Part shown: positions 4,485 through 10,726 of the stretch, piece after piece | Numbering within the stretch: position 1 is the stretch's first letter | Layout: every line of letters begins with the position of its first letter | Assembly (NCBI GenBank): GCA_035534895.1 | Contig: DATLRC010000009.1 | Location: 1 to 10,900 of the forward strand | Origin: DATLRC01 sp035534895 | GTDB lineage: Bacteria > Patescibacteriota > Saccharimonadia > Saccharimonadales > UBA4665 | DNA length: 10,900 bases | Direction: 5' to 3' | The notes under the pieces: model-generated | The model's input: the letters and a program-made list of their open reading frames with translations, nothing else | Databases searched by the model: none | Told to the model about the DNA's origin: nothing | Position numbers and translations under genes: made by a program

Positions 4485-5342
4485 TCATTGCAGGAAACTA
4501 CGTGGCCATAGATGGCGCGAGCGGACAACAGCAATTTCAATAGCGAGATATAGCACTTGAACCTGTAAATAAATCCAAAAAAGAAGCCCTAAAACTATCG
4601 CAAAACTACTATAGAGTGCATCTAGAGTCCTCAGTTCGTGAGCCAACAAGTAACCACCAAGGCTTTGTAGAACAACTAGGCCAAGAGCTGCAGTTGCGGC
4701 GCCAACCCTAATTTCACTTAAACTTATTTGGCTGGGCAGGCTAATATTGATCAAAAACAGAAACAAGCCATAAAAAATAATCAGATCTAGTCCAATTGAC
4801 AGAGAATGAAAAACTAGACCTCGGCCGACTGCCGATGCATAGCCGGATATCAGAGAGGCTAGTATAAAACCAAGTCCACCGACTAGAATAATGGCCATAT
4901 TCTTAGCTAGTGATGGCAGAAAACCAAGTTTTGCCTGTTCTTCAGTCTGCCATATATGGTTAACGCCGTGTCGGAAGGCACCAGCCACACCTCGTGCACC
5001 ATAAAGCATGAATAAGATGCCTATTATGAGTGCCAGACCAGATTTGTGAAGTGTTTGTATGTGAGTTGATAACTGACCGCCTAGGATTGGGAAATAGGTG
5101 GTAATACCATGTGTCACAGTCTCTCGTAATTGTGGGTGATCGTTGGCCACCACACCAAGTACCGTCGTCAATATTAGAAAAAGAGGGAAAAGCGATAAAA
5201 AGCCATAGTAAGTTAATAGCACCGCCTGATAGCCCACCTGGTCCTGGCTGTATTTTTTGAATACGGCGTAGATAAAACCAATCGCTTGGTGTTTCAGTTG
5301 CCAGTTATCAACTGCTTGGAGTATTTTTTGGATAATTGCCAT
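4485..5342 (-). CDS. YihY/BrkB family inner-membrane protein
   Basis: 285 residues with about six membrane helices (near 42-65, 102-122, 147-170, 180-200, 213-235, 247-272). Family traits are YYGFLSLFPLFLIL in the first helix, the YGARGVAGAFRHGVNHIWQ segment after the second, and the final helices with FAIVLGLLFWIYLQVQVLYLAIEI. YihY/BrkB proteins are widespread integral membrane proteins; older names such as ribonuclease BN or serum-resistance factor are not well supported, so no reaction is assigned. Length is normal for the family. It is a single gene between plus-strand small genes; the sequence GAGAAG before the ATG is a weak Shine-Dalgarno site. Confidence 0.93.
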   Translation of the reverse strand: MAIIQKILQAVDNWQLKHQAIGFIYAVFKKYSQDQVGYQAVLLTYYGFLSLFPLFLILTTVLGVVANDHPQLRETVTHGITTYFPILGGQLSTHIQTLHKSGLALIIGILFMLYGARGVAGAFRHGVNHIWQTEEQAKLGFLPSLAKNMAIILVGGLGFILASLISGYASAVGRGLVFHSLSIGLDLIIFYGLFLFLINISLPSQISLSEIRVGAATAALGLVVLQSLGGYLLAHELRTLDALYSSFAIVLGLLFWIYLQVQVLYLAIEIAVVRSRHLWPRSFLQ

Positions 5343-5378
5343 AAACTTCTCTGGACACCATTTTATAAGTAATGCTTG

Positions 5379-5405
5379 ATTTTAAGAAATATTGAGGCTA
5401 GACAA
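5379..5405 (-). promoter_or_regulatory. Possible promoter of YihY-type gene
   Basis: TTGTCT (5405-5400) and TAAAAT (5384-5379) on the minus strand, spaced by a short 15 nt. The leader would be about 30 nt. A nearer TATAAA (about 5368-5363) is an alternative. Confidence 0.3.
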
Positions 5406-5495
5406 AGGCGAGTATTAAGATGTAAAAAAGCTTACAGCTCAAGTTTTAACGAAGGCTGATAATTAGAAATACCTAAAATAAAATAAGGGGGAGCT

Positions 5496-5624
5496 ATGTC
5501 CGACGAAGCAGCTGAAAAATTAATGGAAACCTATGATAAATGGAATACTCGTGCCAGTCGTGAACGTTTTTTAGGACGAATGAAACACAAGCTATACACT
5601 AAAGAGCGGTTCAGTAGATATTAG
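5496..5624 (+). CDS. Small charged protein, 42 residues
   Basis: Reads MSDEAAEKLMETYDKWNTRA, then SRERFLGRMKHKLYTKERFS, then RY, ending in TAG. The first half is acidic and helical; the second half is strongly basic (R and K about every third residue), which could suit nucleic-acid or ribosome binding. AAGGGGGAG lies 4 nt before the ATG, an excellent Shine-Dalgarno site. No convincing promoter is seen, although the A/T-rich region just upstream contains TAAAAT. It diverges from the YihY-type gene and converges on the 222-residue membrane protein. Family unknown. Confidence 0.65.
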   Translation: MSDEAAEKLMETYDKWNTRASRERFLGRMKHKLYTKERFSRY

Positions 5625-5629
5625 AGAGC

Positions 5630-5655
5630 GCCTTAACTAAGATTTTAGCTTAGGC
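5630..5655. repeat. Hairpin between convergent genes
   Basis: CTAAG (5637-5641) pairs with CTTAG (5649-5653), extended after a bulge by GC (5630-5631) with GC (5654-5655). It lies between the stops of two convergent genes and may slow read-through, but no T-tract follows on either strand. Confidence 0.25.
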
Positions 5656-5672
5656 CAAAAGGGTTCTTGAGA

Positions 5673-6341
5673 CTAGAAACGGATACGACCCATGAAGCGA
5701 TCAACCATATCGTGATGAGGTTCTTCACTTGGTAAACGCTCGGCAAGTAAATCGATGATTCTTGCTTCATCCGCTGGGTCATAGTAAATAGTTGTTAGTG
5801 ATCCGAAACGTTTGAGGGGCATAAAGGTAATACTTGAGAAAGCACCTTCTGCAATAACAGAGAATGAACGAAACTCATCTAAGCTGTAGCGTTTGTCGCC
5901 TACAGTCAATCCATCACCATTCAAGCTATAACTCAATTGTCTGGGTTGTCGAGCCCCATACCCCCCAAATACGACTGCTCCAACCAGGACAACGCCTGTC
6001 GATATCTTATCTTTGGTCAGCAACCAGACTATTGCTGCTAGGCCCAGTGCTGCCACTGCCAGAACCAGGTACCAACTTGTCGATTTATGGTGTGCCACAA
6101 ACTCACTAGCTGTCCAAGTAATTGAATCATCCTTGCTGGTCTCTGTAGCAGCTGTCGATGATGTAGGAAGTAAGTCTTCTGCTTTAGTAGAAATAGGGGG
6201 CGAGGGAGGTTGTTCAGGCTCTGCAAGCTGGGAATGAATGGTTGAGCTTTGTTCCTTTGAGCTGCTAGGGGTAATTATATCTCCTGGTTTAAATTGCCAT
6301 GATTGCTCAGGAGTATCCGCCACACCTTGAACCTTATTCAT
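5673..6341 (-). CDS. Two-helix membrane protein with PH-like C-terminal domain
   Basis: 222 residues, function unknown. Residues 1-73 are a low-complexity, Pro/Ser/Thr/Glu-rich region likely to be disordered. ITWTASEFVAHHKSTSWY (74-91) leads into two membrane helices (about 90-108 and 114-130) joined by LLTKDKIS, so both long ends should be on the same, cytoplasmic side. Residues 135-222 look like a small beta-rich domain (YSLNGDGLTVGDKRYSL, FRSFSVI, SSITFMPLK) ending in a helix (ARIIDLLAERL), the plan of bacterial PH-like domains. From memory, similar WxASEF-two-helix proteins occur in CPR genomes; this needs a search. It is a single gene with a good promoter of leaderless geometry and no Shine-Dalgarno site. 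Confidence 0.85.
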   Translation of the reverse strand: MNKVQGVADTPEQSWQFKPGDIITPSSSKEQSSTIHSQLAEPEQPPSPPISTKAEDLLPTSSTAATETSKDDSITWTASEFVAHHKSTSWYLVLAVAALGLAAIVWLLTKDKISTGVVLVGAVVFGGYGARQPRQLSYSLNGDGLTVGDKRYSLDEFRSFSVIAEGAFSSITFMPLKRFGSLTTIYYDPADEARIIDLLAERLPSEEPHHDMVDRFMGRIRF

Positions 6342-6348
6342 AAGAGTT

Positions 6349-6376
6349 ATTGTACAGTAAGCAAAGTCAGTGACAA
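6349..6376 (-). promoter_or_regulatory. Promoter of 222-residue gene, leaderless geometry
   Basis: TTGTCA (6376-6371, 5/6) and TACAAT (6354-6349, 5/6) with a 16-nt spacer on the minus strand. The -10 ends 7 nt before the ATG at 6341, so transcription should begin at or one base before the start codon. Confidence 0.65.
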
Positions 6377-6516
6377 AAATTGCGAGCCACTTGCCAGCTT
6401 AAACCAGTCGCTGTTTCAAATTTGCTAAATGCAAAATCAGTTCCACAATCTATCTGTCGGAACACTCGGGTCTGGAACTGAGCCAATCTTCCCTAGAAGC
6501 AACAAACCATAGTTAA

Positions 6517-6861
6517 CTAATCTATTGCCAAGTGAATTTTAAGAGCCTGATTAACTTGTTGCATAAGTGTATCGCTTAGGGTTGGTCCAAGTGGGCCGTC
6601 AGCTAGGCGCTGTTTATCTATCGTCCTGACTTGGTTGGCTTTAAGCTTACCAGGTTTTTTTAAACCACCCTCACCAGTTTCTAGGTACACTTCAAATGGT
6701 CCAAATAGTTTAGTGTTGGAGGTTATTGGAACAACTGTAACCAGAGAGGAAGCTTGATTATTTTGATCGTTAGAAATTATTAATGCTGGCCGTGTTTTCT
6801 TGATTTCGCTACCTATTGTAGGATCGAGCTGAGCCCAATAAATTGTGCCACGACGAATCAA
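6517..6861 (-). CDS. mazF: MazF/PemK-family endoribonuclease toxin
   Basis: 114 residues. MazF-type toxins cut single-stranded RNA at short sequence motifs. Motifs in order: MIRRGTIYWAQLDP, GSEIKKTRPALIISND with R24 (catalytic arginine), TVVPITS with T47 (catalytic threonine), and LKANQVRTIDKQRL in the middle. All key residues are present, so it should be active. The start is TTG and overlaps the antitoxin stop by 4 nt (TTGA), which implies coupled translation and keeps toxin output low. It is the second gene of a two-gene operon. The cleavage motif cannot be predicted from sequence alone. Confidence 0.93.
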   Translation of the reverse strand: MIRRGTIYWAQLDPTIGSEIKKTRPALIISNDQNNQASSLVTVVPITSNTKLFGPFEVYLETGEGGLKKPGKLKANQVRTIDKQRLADGPLGPTLSDTLMQQVNQALKIHLAID

Positions 6862-7085
6862 AACCCGTCCCCGACTGTTACATCCCAGTCATCATTGATC
6901 TTTTGGTCTTCTACTGCCGACTGCTGGTATGCTTTTAACAAACTCAAGGATAGCTTAGCCTTCTCATCTCGTGCGAATTTTTCCTGAAGTGATTCAGCGA
7001 TTAATGCACTCTGATTAGGAGCAGTCCTGACTCTAAGAGCCAGTTCTTTAGGTAATGTAATATTTAGGTGAACAGTATTACTCAT
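6858..7085 (-). CDS. MazE-like ribbon-helix-helix antitoxin
   Basis: 75 residues. Residues 1-40 (VHLNITLPKELALRVR, then NQSALIAESLQEKF) form a ribbon-helix-helix DNA-binding domain rather than the AbrB-type domain of classical E. coli MazE. The C-terminus (about 45-75, KAYQQSAVEDQKINDDWDVT) is acidic and should wrap the toxin. It is expected to repress its own promoter. There is no Shine-Dalgarno site; a good promoter ends 7 nt before the ATG, so the mRNA is probably leaderless. Confidence 0.9.
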   Translation of the reverse strand: MSNTVHLNITLPKELALRVRTAPNQSALIAESLQEKFARDEKAKLSLSLLKAYQQSAVEDQKINDDWDVTVGDGF

Positions 7086-7092
7086 ACATATA

Positions 7093-7121
7093 ATGATACA
7101 CCGCTAGGTACACAGGGTCAA
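7093..7121 (-). promoter_or_regulatory. MazEF promoter, leaderless geometry
   Basis: TTGACC (7121-7116, 5/6), 17-nt spacer, TATCAT (7098-7093, 5/6) on the minus strand. Seven nt separate the -10 from the ATG at 7085. Confidence 0.65.
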
Positions 7122-7349
7122 CACTCTTTTCTTTGTACATAGATAGTTTTAACTCGCCCAGGAGTTGTCACTTAATCTAAGCTTACAAAAGGGATCAAAG
7201 TTTTGGGCTTTTCAGGTGTAAATCAGCTATTCCATACCCAAGTGGTGTCGGCTAAAAAACGAGCCCTTGAAACAAAATAAGAGTTTCCGTCAAGCACTTG
7301 ATGCCTATGTAGAGCTTTTTGGCATTATAAAAAAGTTCCACAATTTATC

Positions 7350-7442
7350 TGGCGGAGAGAGAGGGATTCGAACCCTCGCGAGGGATTGCTCCCCCCTAGC
7401 GATTTAGCAAACCGCCCCCTTCAGCCTCTTGGGTACCTCTCC
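7350..7442 (-). tRNA. tRNA-Ser (anticodon GCT)
   Basis: A 93-nt class II tRNA with encoded CCA (7352-7350) and discriminator G. The acceptor is GGAGAGG with TCTCTCC (last pair G-U). The anticodon loop TTGCTAA gives GCT (7408-7406), reading AGC/AGU. The long variable arm (AGGGGGGAGCAATCCCTC) marks it as serine. The T-arm is GAGGG-TTCGAAT-CCCTC. It lies 33 nt downstream of tRNA-Ser(TGA) and is probably on the same transcript. No clear terminator is seen beyond it; a run of six T on the minus strand occurs near 7335-7330. Confidence 0.95.
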
Positions 7443-7475
7443 ATACAGGTCTGTATTGTAACCTGTTAGCTATTG

Positions 7476-7566
7476 TGGCGGAAGGGGTGGGATTCGAACC
7501 CACGGTACCGTTGCCGGCACATTTGTTTTCAAGACAAACGCACTAGACCAGCTATGCGACCCTTCC
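7476..7566 (-). tRNA. tRNA-Ser (anticodon TGA)
   Basis: A 91-nt class II tRNA with encoded CCA (7478-7476) and discriminator G. The acceptor GGAAGGG/CCCTTCC is perfect. The anticodon stem TTTGT/ACAAA closes the loop CTTGAAA, with TGA at 7531-7529, reading UCN (mainly UCA). The variable arm TGCCGGCAACGGTACC is long, and the T-arm is GTGGG-TTCGAAT-CCCAC. It is the first gene after a near-consensus promoter. Confidence 0.95.
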
Positions 7567-7579
7567 AATAACAGAGGTG

Positions 7580-7607
7580 ATTATAGCAGTCAGCCGCTGA
7601 TTATCAA
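7580..7607 (-). promoter_or_regulatory. Strong promoter of the tRNA-Ser pair
   Basis: TTGATA (7607-7602, 5/6) and a perfect TATAAT (7585-7580) with a 16-nt spacer on the minus strand. The predicted start is 6-7 nt upstream of the tRNA-Ser(TGA) 5' end. Confidence 0.75.
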
Positions 7608-7704
7608 AGCATTCAGCAAGAATATTGCTGTCAAAGGTAACTTTGGCCGAGATCTTTATAAGGTGCCTGTTGTGTTTAATGTGTTGTAAATTGTTGTCCT
7701 AAAG

Positions 7705-7733
7705 TTGCACACTTTTTGTTTGCTAGCTATACT
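7705..7733 (+). promoter_or_regulatory. Promoter of Hsp20 gene
   Basis: TTGCAC (7705-7710), 17-nt spacer, TATACT (7728-7733). The leader would be about 55 nt. I see no CIRCE element or HspR-type inverted repeat, so heat-shock control through those repressors is not supported here. Confidence 0.5.
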
Positions 7734-7795
7734 GCTAAGAAGACAAAAACGCAAGACCGATTTTGGTATTAACACGCAAGTGGAGGGTAACAATT

Positions 7796-8272
7796 ATGGC
7801 TCGAAGAAGCCGCGACGACGATCTATTACTCGAAGAAGATGAACTAACTGCAGCGTTCTTAGGAGACGATGAAGTAGTTCCAACTGGTGCAGACAATCAA
7901 AAACCAGTTACACCAGCCGATGAGTGGGATGAAGAAGATGCCCAGCTGCCTGGCCAGCTAGCAGTTGACGTTTATGAAACCAAGGAACGCTTGGTAGTTA
8001 AGGCCCGTACTGCTGGTGTCAATAAGAACGACCTGGATGTCAGCATTGCAGATAACCAGCTAACCGTCCGGGGCACTCTCTCGGCGGGTAATGAAGAGGA
8101 TGTCGAGAACTTCTTCTTACAGGAATGTTACTGGGGTGAATTTTCACGAACTATTGCCCTGCCAGTACCTGTTAAGGAAGACGATATTGAAGCTGTTCTT
8201 AAAGACGGTGTATTGACTATAAGTTTTGGTAAAGTTAAGCAGGATAGTGTCAAGAAAATCCAAGTTCTCTAG
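7796..8272 (+). CDS. hsp20: Small heat-shock protein (Hsp20/alpha-crystallin)
   Basis: 158 residues. An ATP-independent chaperone that binds unfolding proteins in large oligomers. Residues 1-52 are a very acidic, disordered N-terminal arm (DDDLLLEEDEL, DEWDEEDAQ). The alpha-crystallin domain spans about 54-145, with the hallmark AVLKDGVLTISF (133-144) on its last strands. The C-terminal KKIQVL carries an IxV-type anchor for oligomerisation. The ATG at 7796 is preferred over an upstream in-frame TTG (7763), because GGAGGG (7783-7788) lies 7 nt before this ATG and the extra residues are not family-like. It is a single gene ending in a shared bidirectional terminator. Confidence 0.95.
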   Translation: MARRSRDDDLLLEEDELTAAFLGDDEVVPTGADNQKPVTPADEWDEEDAQLPGQLAVDVYETKERLVVKARTAGVNKNDLDVSIADNQLTVRGTLSAGNEEDVENFFLQECYWGEFSRTIALPVPVKEDDIEAVLKDGVLTISFGKVKQDSVKKIQVL

Positions 8273-8290
8273 GTCTCTGCTAGATCAATA

Positions 8291-8324
8291 TTAAAAGTCC
8301 CCTAAAAAATCAGGGGACTTTTAA
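8291..8324. terminator. Bidirectional intrinsic terminator
   Basis: TTAAAAGTCCCCT (8291-8303) and AGGGGACTTTTAA (8312-8324) form a perfect 13-bp stem with an A-rich 8-nt loop. The T-run falls on the 3' side on both strands, so it can end both the Hsp20 transcript and the convergent pilin operon. Confidence 0.92.
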
Positions 8325-8346
8325 GTAGTGTCTTACCAGTAGTTAG

Positions 8347-8751
8347 CTACTGAGGAACGTTTGTAAGCACAAAGTGGACTATAAACTGGGCTAGAGCAAC
8401 AACTATCAGACCGACAATAGCGTAGATCAAAGTACTTTTGGCTGACGTAACATGGCCGCTATCACCACCAGATGTAATATAGCGGAAGCCACCAAAGATG
8501 ATCATGATGACAGCAACTACACCAACAACTATGGAAAGTAAATTAACGATTTTTGTGGCTAGACTAGCTAAGCTACTTGTACCAGCATTTGCACTACAAT
8601 CGGTACTGGTACTTCCAGTAGCAATATTAGTCCCCTGACACAGATTTTGCTGAATACTATTAGCAGAGGCCATGGCTGGTAATAGGGCAGGGGCGCCCAA
8701 TGTTAAGACCGCTAGACCAACCAGTACAAAATTCTTAATCTTCTTAAACAT
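8347..8751 (-). CDS. Pilin-like protein 1 (TrbC/VirB2 type)
   Basis: 134 residues, last gene of the six-gene pilin cluster. An N-terminal signal peptide ends near MASA (cleavage after A30). The short exported segment holds C38 and C52, a possible disulphide. Two membrane helices (about 66-87 and 107-130) are joined by FRYITSGGDSGHVTSAKST, the short basic turn with G-D typical of VirB2/TrbC-like type IV secretion pilins. It is very close to the neighbouring protein at 8824 (about two thirds identical by eye over the C-terminal 67 residues), indicating a recent duplication. AAAGG lies 6 nt before the ATG. A 72-nt gap with a hairpin and a possible internal promoter separates it from that gene. 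Confidence 0.85.
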   Translation of the reverse strand: MFKKIKNFVLVGLAVLTLGAPALLPAMASANSIQQNLCQGTNIATGSTSTDCSANAGTSSLASLATKIVNLLSIVVGVVAVIMIIFGGFRYITSGGDSGHVTSAKSTLIYAIVGLIVVALAQFIVHFVLTNVPQ

Positions 8752-8782
8752 ACTTACCTTTCGTTAGATTTCCTTCCTAAAA

Positions 8783-8812
8783 TTTATACCACATCTCACC
8801 ACTTGTGAGCAA
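8783..8812 (-). promoter_or_regulatory. Internal hairpin and possible promoter before pilin 1
   Basis: CTCAC (8795-8799) and GTGAG (8805-8809) form a 5-bp hairpin. TTGCTC (8812-8807), 18 nt, TATAAA (8788-8783) on the minus strand could be a secondary promoter for the last gene. The two readings overlap and exclude each other. Confidence 0.3.
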
Positions 8813-8823
8813 CCAGATAATGC

Positions 8824-9216
8824 TTAAGGTTTAACGGCAGTAAACACAAAATGAACTAAGAATTGGGCTGCGCCAACAATAACTAACCCAACCAGAGCAT
8901 AGACCAGAGTACTTTTGGCTGAGGCAACTCGATTCGAATCACCTCCAGAGGTTACATATTTAAAGCCGCTGACAATGACCATCACTACAGCCGCTAAACC
9001 GACAACTATAGACAAAATATTAACTATTGCACTCACAAAATTAGCTATTGGTTGATTTGCATTAGTGCTACAACCTTGTTGAGAATTGAGTTGAGAAAGA
9101 CCGCTACAGGCAGCAGACTTAAAGTCGGCCATTGTGGTCACCGGCATGGCTATAATAATTAGACTTACCCCCAAGAATAGACCAGTGACTAATAATTTGA
9201 GTCTTCGTAATTTCAT
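8824..9216 (-). CDS. Pilin-like protein 2 (TrbC/VirB2 type)
   Basis: 130 residues. The signal-like N-terminus has a basic start (MKLRRLK), a hydrophobic core (8-26), and possible cleavage after A30. C37 and C49 lie in the exported part. Two helices (about 62-83 and 104-127) flank the loop FKYVTSGGDSNRVASAKST. It is the closest paralog of the product of 8347-8751. AAGGAG lies 10 nt before the ATG, in the 15-nt gap after the gene at 9232. By homology it would be a processed subunit of a pilus or surface filament, but no assembly ATPase is in the window. Confidence 0.85.
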   Translation of the reverse strand: MKLRRLKLLVTGLFLGVSLIIIAMPVTTMADFKSAACSGLSQLNSQQGCSTNANQPIANFVSAIVNILSIVVGLAAVVMVIVSGFKYVTSGGDSNRVASAKSTLVYALVGLVIVGAAQFLVHFVFTAVKP

Positions 9217-9231
9217 GTTTTTGGGGCTCCT

Positions 9232-9624
9232 TTATATTCTATCCAGCACAAAAGCTACAATTATTTGAGCTACGGCTGTAATTGCTAAACCAAGCAATGC
9301 ATATATTATACCGCTACGAGCAGTCTTTATGGCGTTAGCTTCTCCATTGGCTATGATAAGCTTCAGGCCACTCAGTATAATAACTATGACTGATGCAACG
9401 CCGACAAGAATAGATATAATATCGATTGCCGCCTTGATGACGCCTATAACCGGATTTGCGCCGTTTTTTGGGGCCTGAGACGACTTACATACATCTGTAC
9501 TTTGTGCCGTTGAATTATTGCAAAACTGAAGCACATTAGCGGCCCCAACTGGTAAAGCTAAAAATAAGCTTGGCATCAGAAACAATGATAATCCTGTCAA
9601 TATATAAAGACTTATCTTTTTCAT
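9232..9624 (-). CDS. Pilin-like protein 3 (TrbC/VirB2 type)
   Basis: 130 residues. Signal peptide with likely cleavage after A29 (PVGAA-N). Cysteines C35 and C46 fall in the exported part. Helices at about 66-88 and 106-128 enclose the loop LKLIIANGEANAIKTARSG, where the acidic residue is Glu instead of Asp. The start overlaps the stop of the preceding gene (ATGA), so translation is probably coupled. More diverged from proteins 1 and 2 than they are from each other. Confidence 0.85.
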   Translation of the reverse strand: MKKISLYILTGLSLFLMPSLFLALPVGAANVLQFCNNSTAQSTDVCKSSQAPKNGANPVIGVIKAAIDIISILVGVASVIVIILSGLKLIIANGEANAIKTARSGIIYALLGLAITAVAQIIVAFVLDRI

Positions 9625-9953
9625 AGTTTGCCCAAAACAAACGCAACTATTACTTCAGCACTGATAGCAATGGCTAGACCAATAACAGCATACAAAATGG
9701 TGTTCCGGGCCTTAGTTACTCCTTGTGGATCTCCTTGAGCCATAACAAGCCTGAGGCCACCAAGTACAATAAATAAAATAGCTAGTGCTGCCAGCACCCC
9801 AAATACAATTTGCAGTGCAGTCTGGAATACAGATGAACCCGCGCCCACAATTGGTAACCCCAGTGCATTGCATGATCCGTTGACTGCTGCCTCGCCACTT
9901 TTGCAGATCGAGCCAAAGTATTCAAACCTTAATCCTGTAAAGAACCTGCTCAC
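9621..9953 (-). CDS. Pilin-like protein 4, short form
   Basis: 110 residues with a GTG start; the GTG shares its G with the preceding stop (TAGTG), and GGGAG lies 9 nt upstream. No classical signal peptide is present: the N-terminus is MSRFFTGLRFEYFGS. Cysteines C17 and C28 are kept. Helices at about 45-68 and 86-108 surround the loop LRLVMAQGDPQGVTKARNT. Because the start is forced by the overlap, the missing signal peptide looks real and suggests that export uses the first helix itself. Fourth in transcription order it is not; it is third from the promoter. Confidence 0.82.
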   Translation of the reverse strand: MSRFFTGLRFEYFGSICKSGEAAVNGSCNALGLPIVGAGSSVFQTALQIVFGVLAALAILFIVLGGLRLVMAQGDPQGVTKARNTILYAVIGLAIAISAEVIVAFVLGKL

Positions 9954-10321
9954 TATTTAAAACTCCCGGCTATAAATTGTACCGTAGCTGCCGCCACAAC
10001 AGCTATTGCCAGCCCTATAACGGCGTTGATTATGGTCCCTTTAGCTTGAGCAGTTTTATCTGGCTCTCCCTGACTAATGGTGTACTTTATGCCACCAACT
10101 ATTACGAAGGCTACGGCCGCTATGGCTGCTACTCGCAGCAATAGTTCAATAACAGCCGCCACAATCAGCCATATGTCGCTTAGACGGGAGAGCTGTGGGC
10201 TACAAGCGCCCGAGATAGGATCAGTTGTCCCCTGCAGATATTTATACCATTTAGGGAGGCCTAAAAAGTCCCCCCCGGGACATACAGCTGCGAAGCGGGT
10301 AAACAATGAAACACTTATCAT
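9953..10321 (-). CDS. Pilin-like protein 5
   Basis: 122 residues. The ATG overlaps the stop of the first gene (ATGA) with AGGAG about 10 nt upstream. Like protein 4 it lacks a clear signal peptide; the N-terminus MISVSLFTRFAAVCPGGDF holds C14, with C40 further on, and an aromatic stretch WYKY. A long hydrophobic region (about 49-78) and a second helix (about 97-118) flank the loop IKYTISQGEPDKTAQAKGT. Second gene from the promoter. Confidence 0.82.
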   Translation of the reverse strand: MISVSLFTRFAAVCPGGDFLGLPKWYKYLQGTTDPISGACSPQLSRLSDIWLIVAAVIELLLRVAAIAAVAFVIVGGIKYTISQGEPDKTAQAKGTIINAVIGLAIAVVAAATVQFIAGSFK

Positions 10322-10719
10322 TTCAAAAGATCTCCTGGTATAACAAAATTTAACATGGCATAAGCAAAAATATAGATCAGTAATGCAACGACCGTTGCAC
10401 GTATACGACCAACCGCCTTGGCTGCTAACTGCGGATCACCACGAGAAGACGTATATTGAATACCGGCTACAACCAGTGAGCCTACAATGATCAGGCCAAC
10501 ACCGTCAGACAAGAAACGAATAATGGCGAAGCTAAGATCAGCGATTGGGTTGCCCTGTTTTTTGCACCCGATATCAATGCTAGTAGTGACTGGACTTTGT
10601 AAATGACCTCCGCACTGATTAATAGCATGTACTAAATCTCCCGGGACAAGAATAATCAGCAGTATTGAAACTGTTATAAGTATTGTTAATGTCTTCGAAA
10701 CTAGTTTTTGATTAAACAT
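10318..10719 (-). CDS. Pilin-like protein 6, first gene of operon
   Basis: 133 residues from the ATG at 10719; a GTG at 10728 would add three. I prefer the ATG because the -10 box (10732-10727) overlaps that GTG and lies 7 nt before the ATG. Residues 1-31 look like a signal peptide ending LVHA, followed by C36 and C52 (numbered from this ATG). Helices near 69-88 and 107-128 flank the loop IQYTSSRGDPQLAAKAVGR. This is the most diverged of the six: its second helix is rich in aromatic residues (YIFAYAMLNF) and the usual A-K/R has become A-V. It may be a specialised or minor subunit. Confidence 0.83.
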   Translation of the reverse strand: MFNQKLVSKTLTILITVSILLIILVPGDLVHAINQCGGHLQSPVTTSIDIGCKKQGNPIADLSFAIIRFLSDGVGLIIVGSLVVAGIQYTSSRGDPQLAAKAVGRIRATVVALLIYIFAYAMLNFVIPGDLLK

Positions 10720-10726
10720 TTCAGTC

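Noticed and set aside
5864..6237. Open frames antisense or shifted to the 222-residue membrane gene
   Set aside because: They are shadows of a frame with clear domains and a good promoter; none has its own signals.
7763..7795. Upstream extension of the Hsp20 gene from a TTG
   Set aside because: The extra residues are unlike the family and cover the real Shine-Dalgarno site GGAGGG, which serves the ATG at 7796.
10077..10343. Plus-strand frame of 88 codons across the pilin operon
   Set aside because: Antisense shadow of pilin-like protein 5, without promoter or ribosome site.
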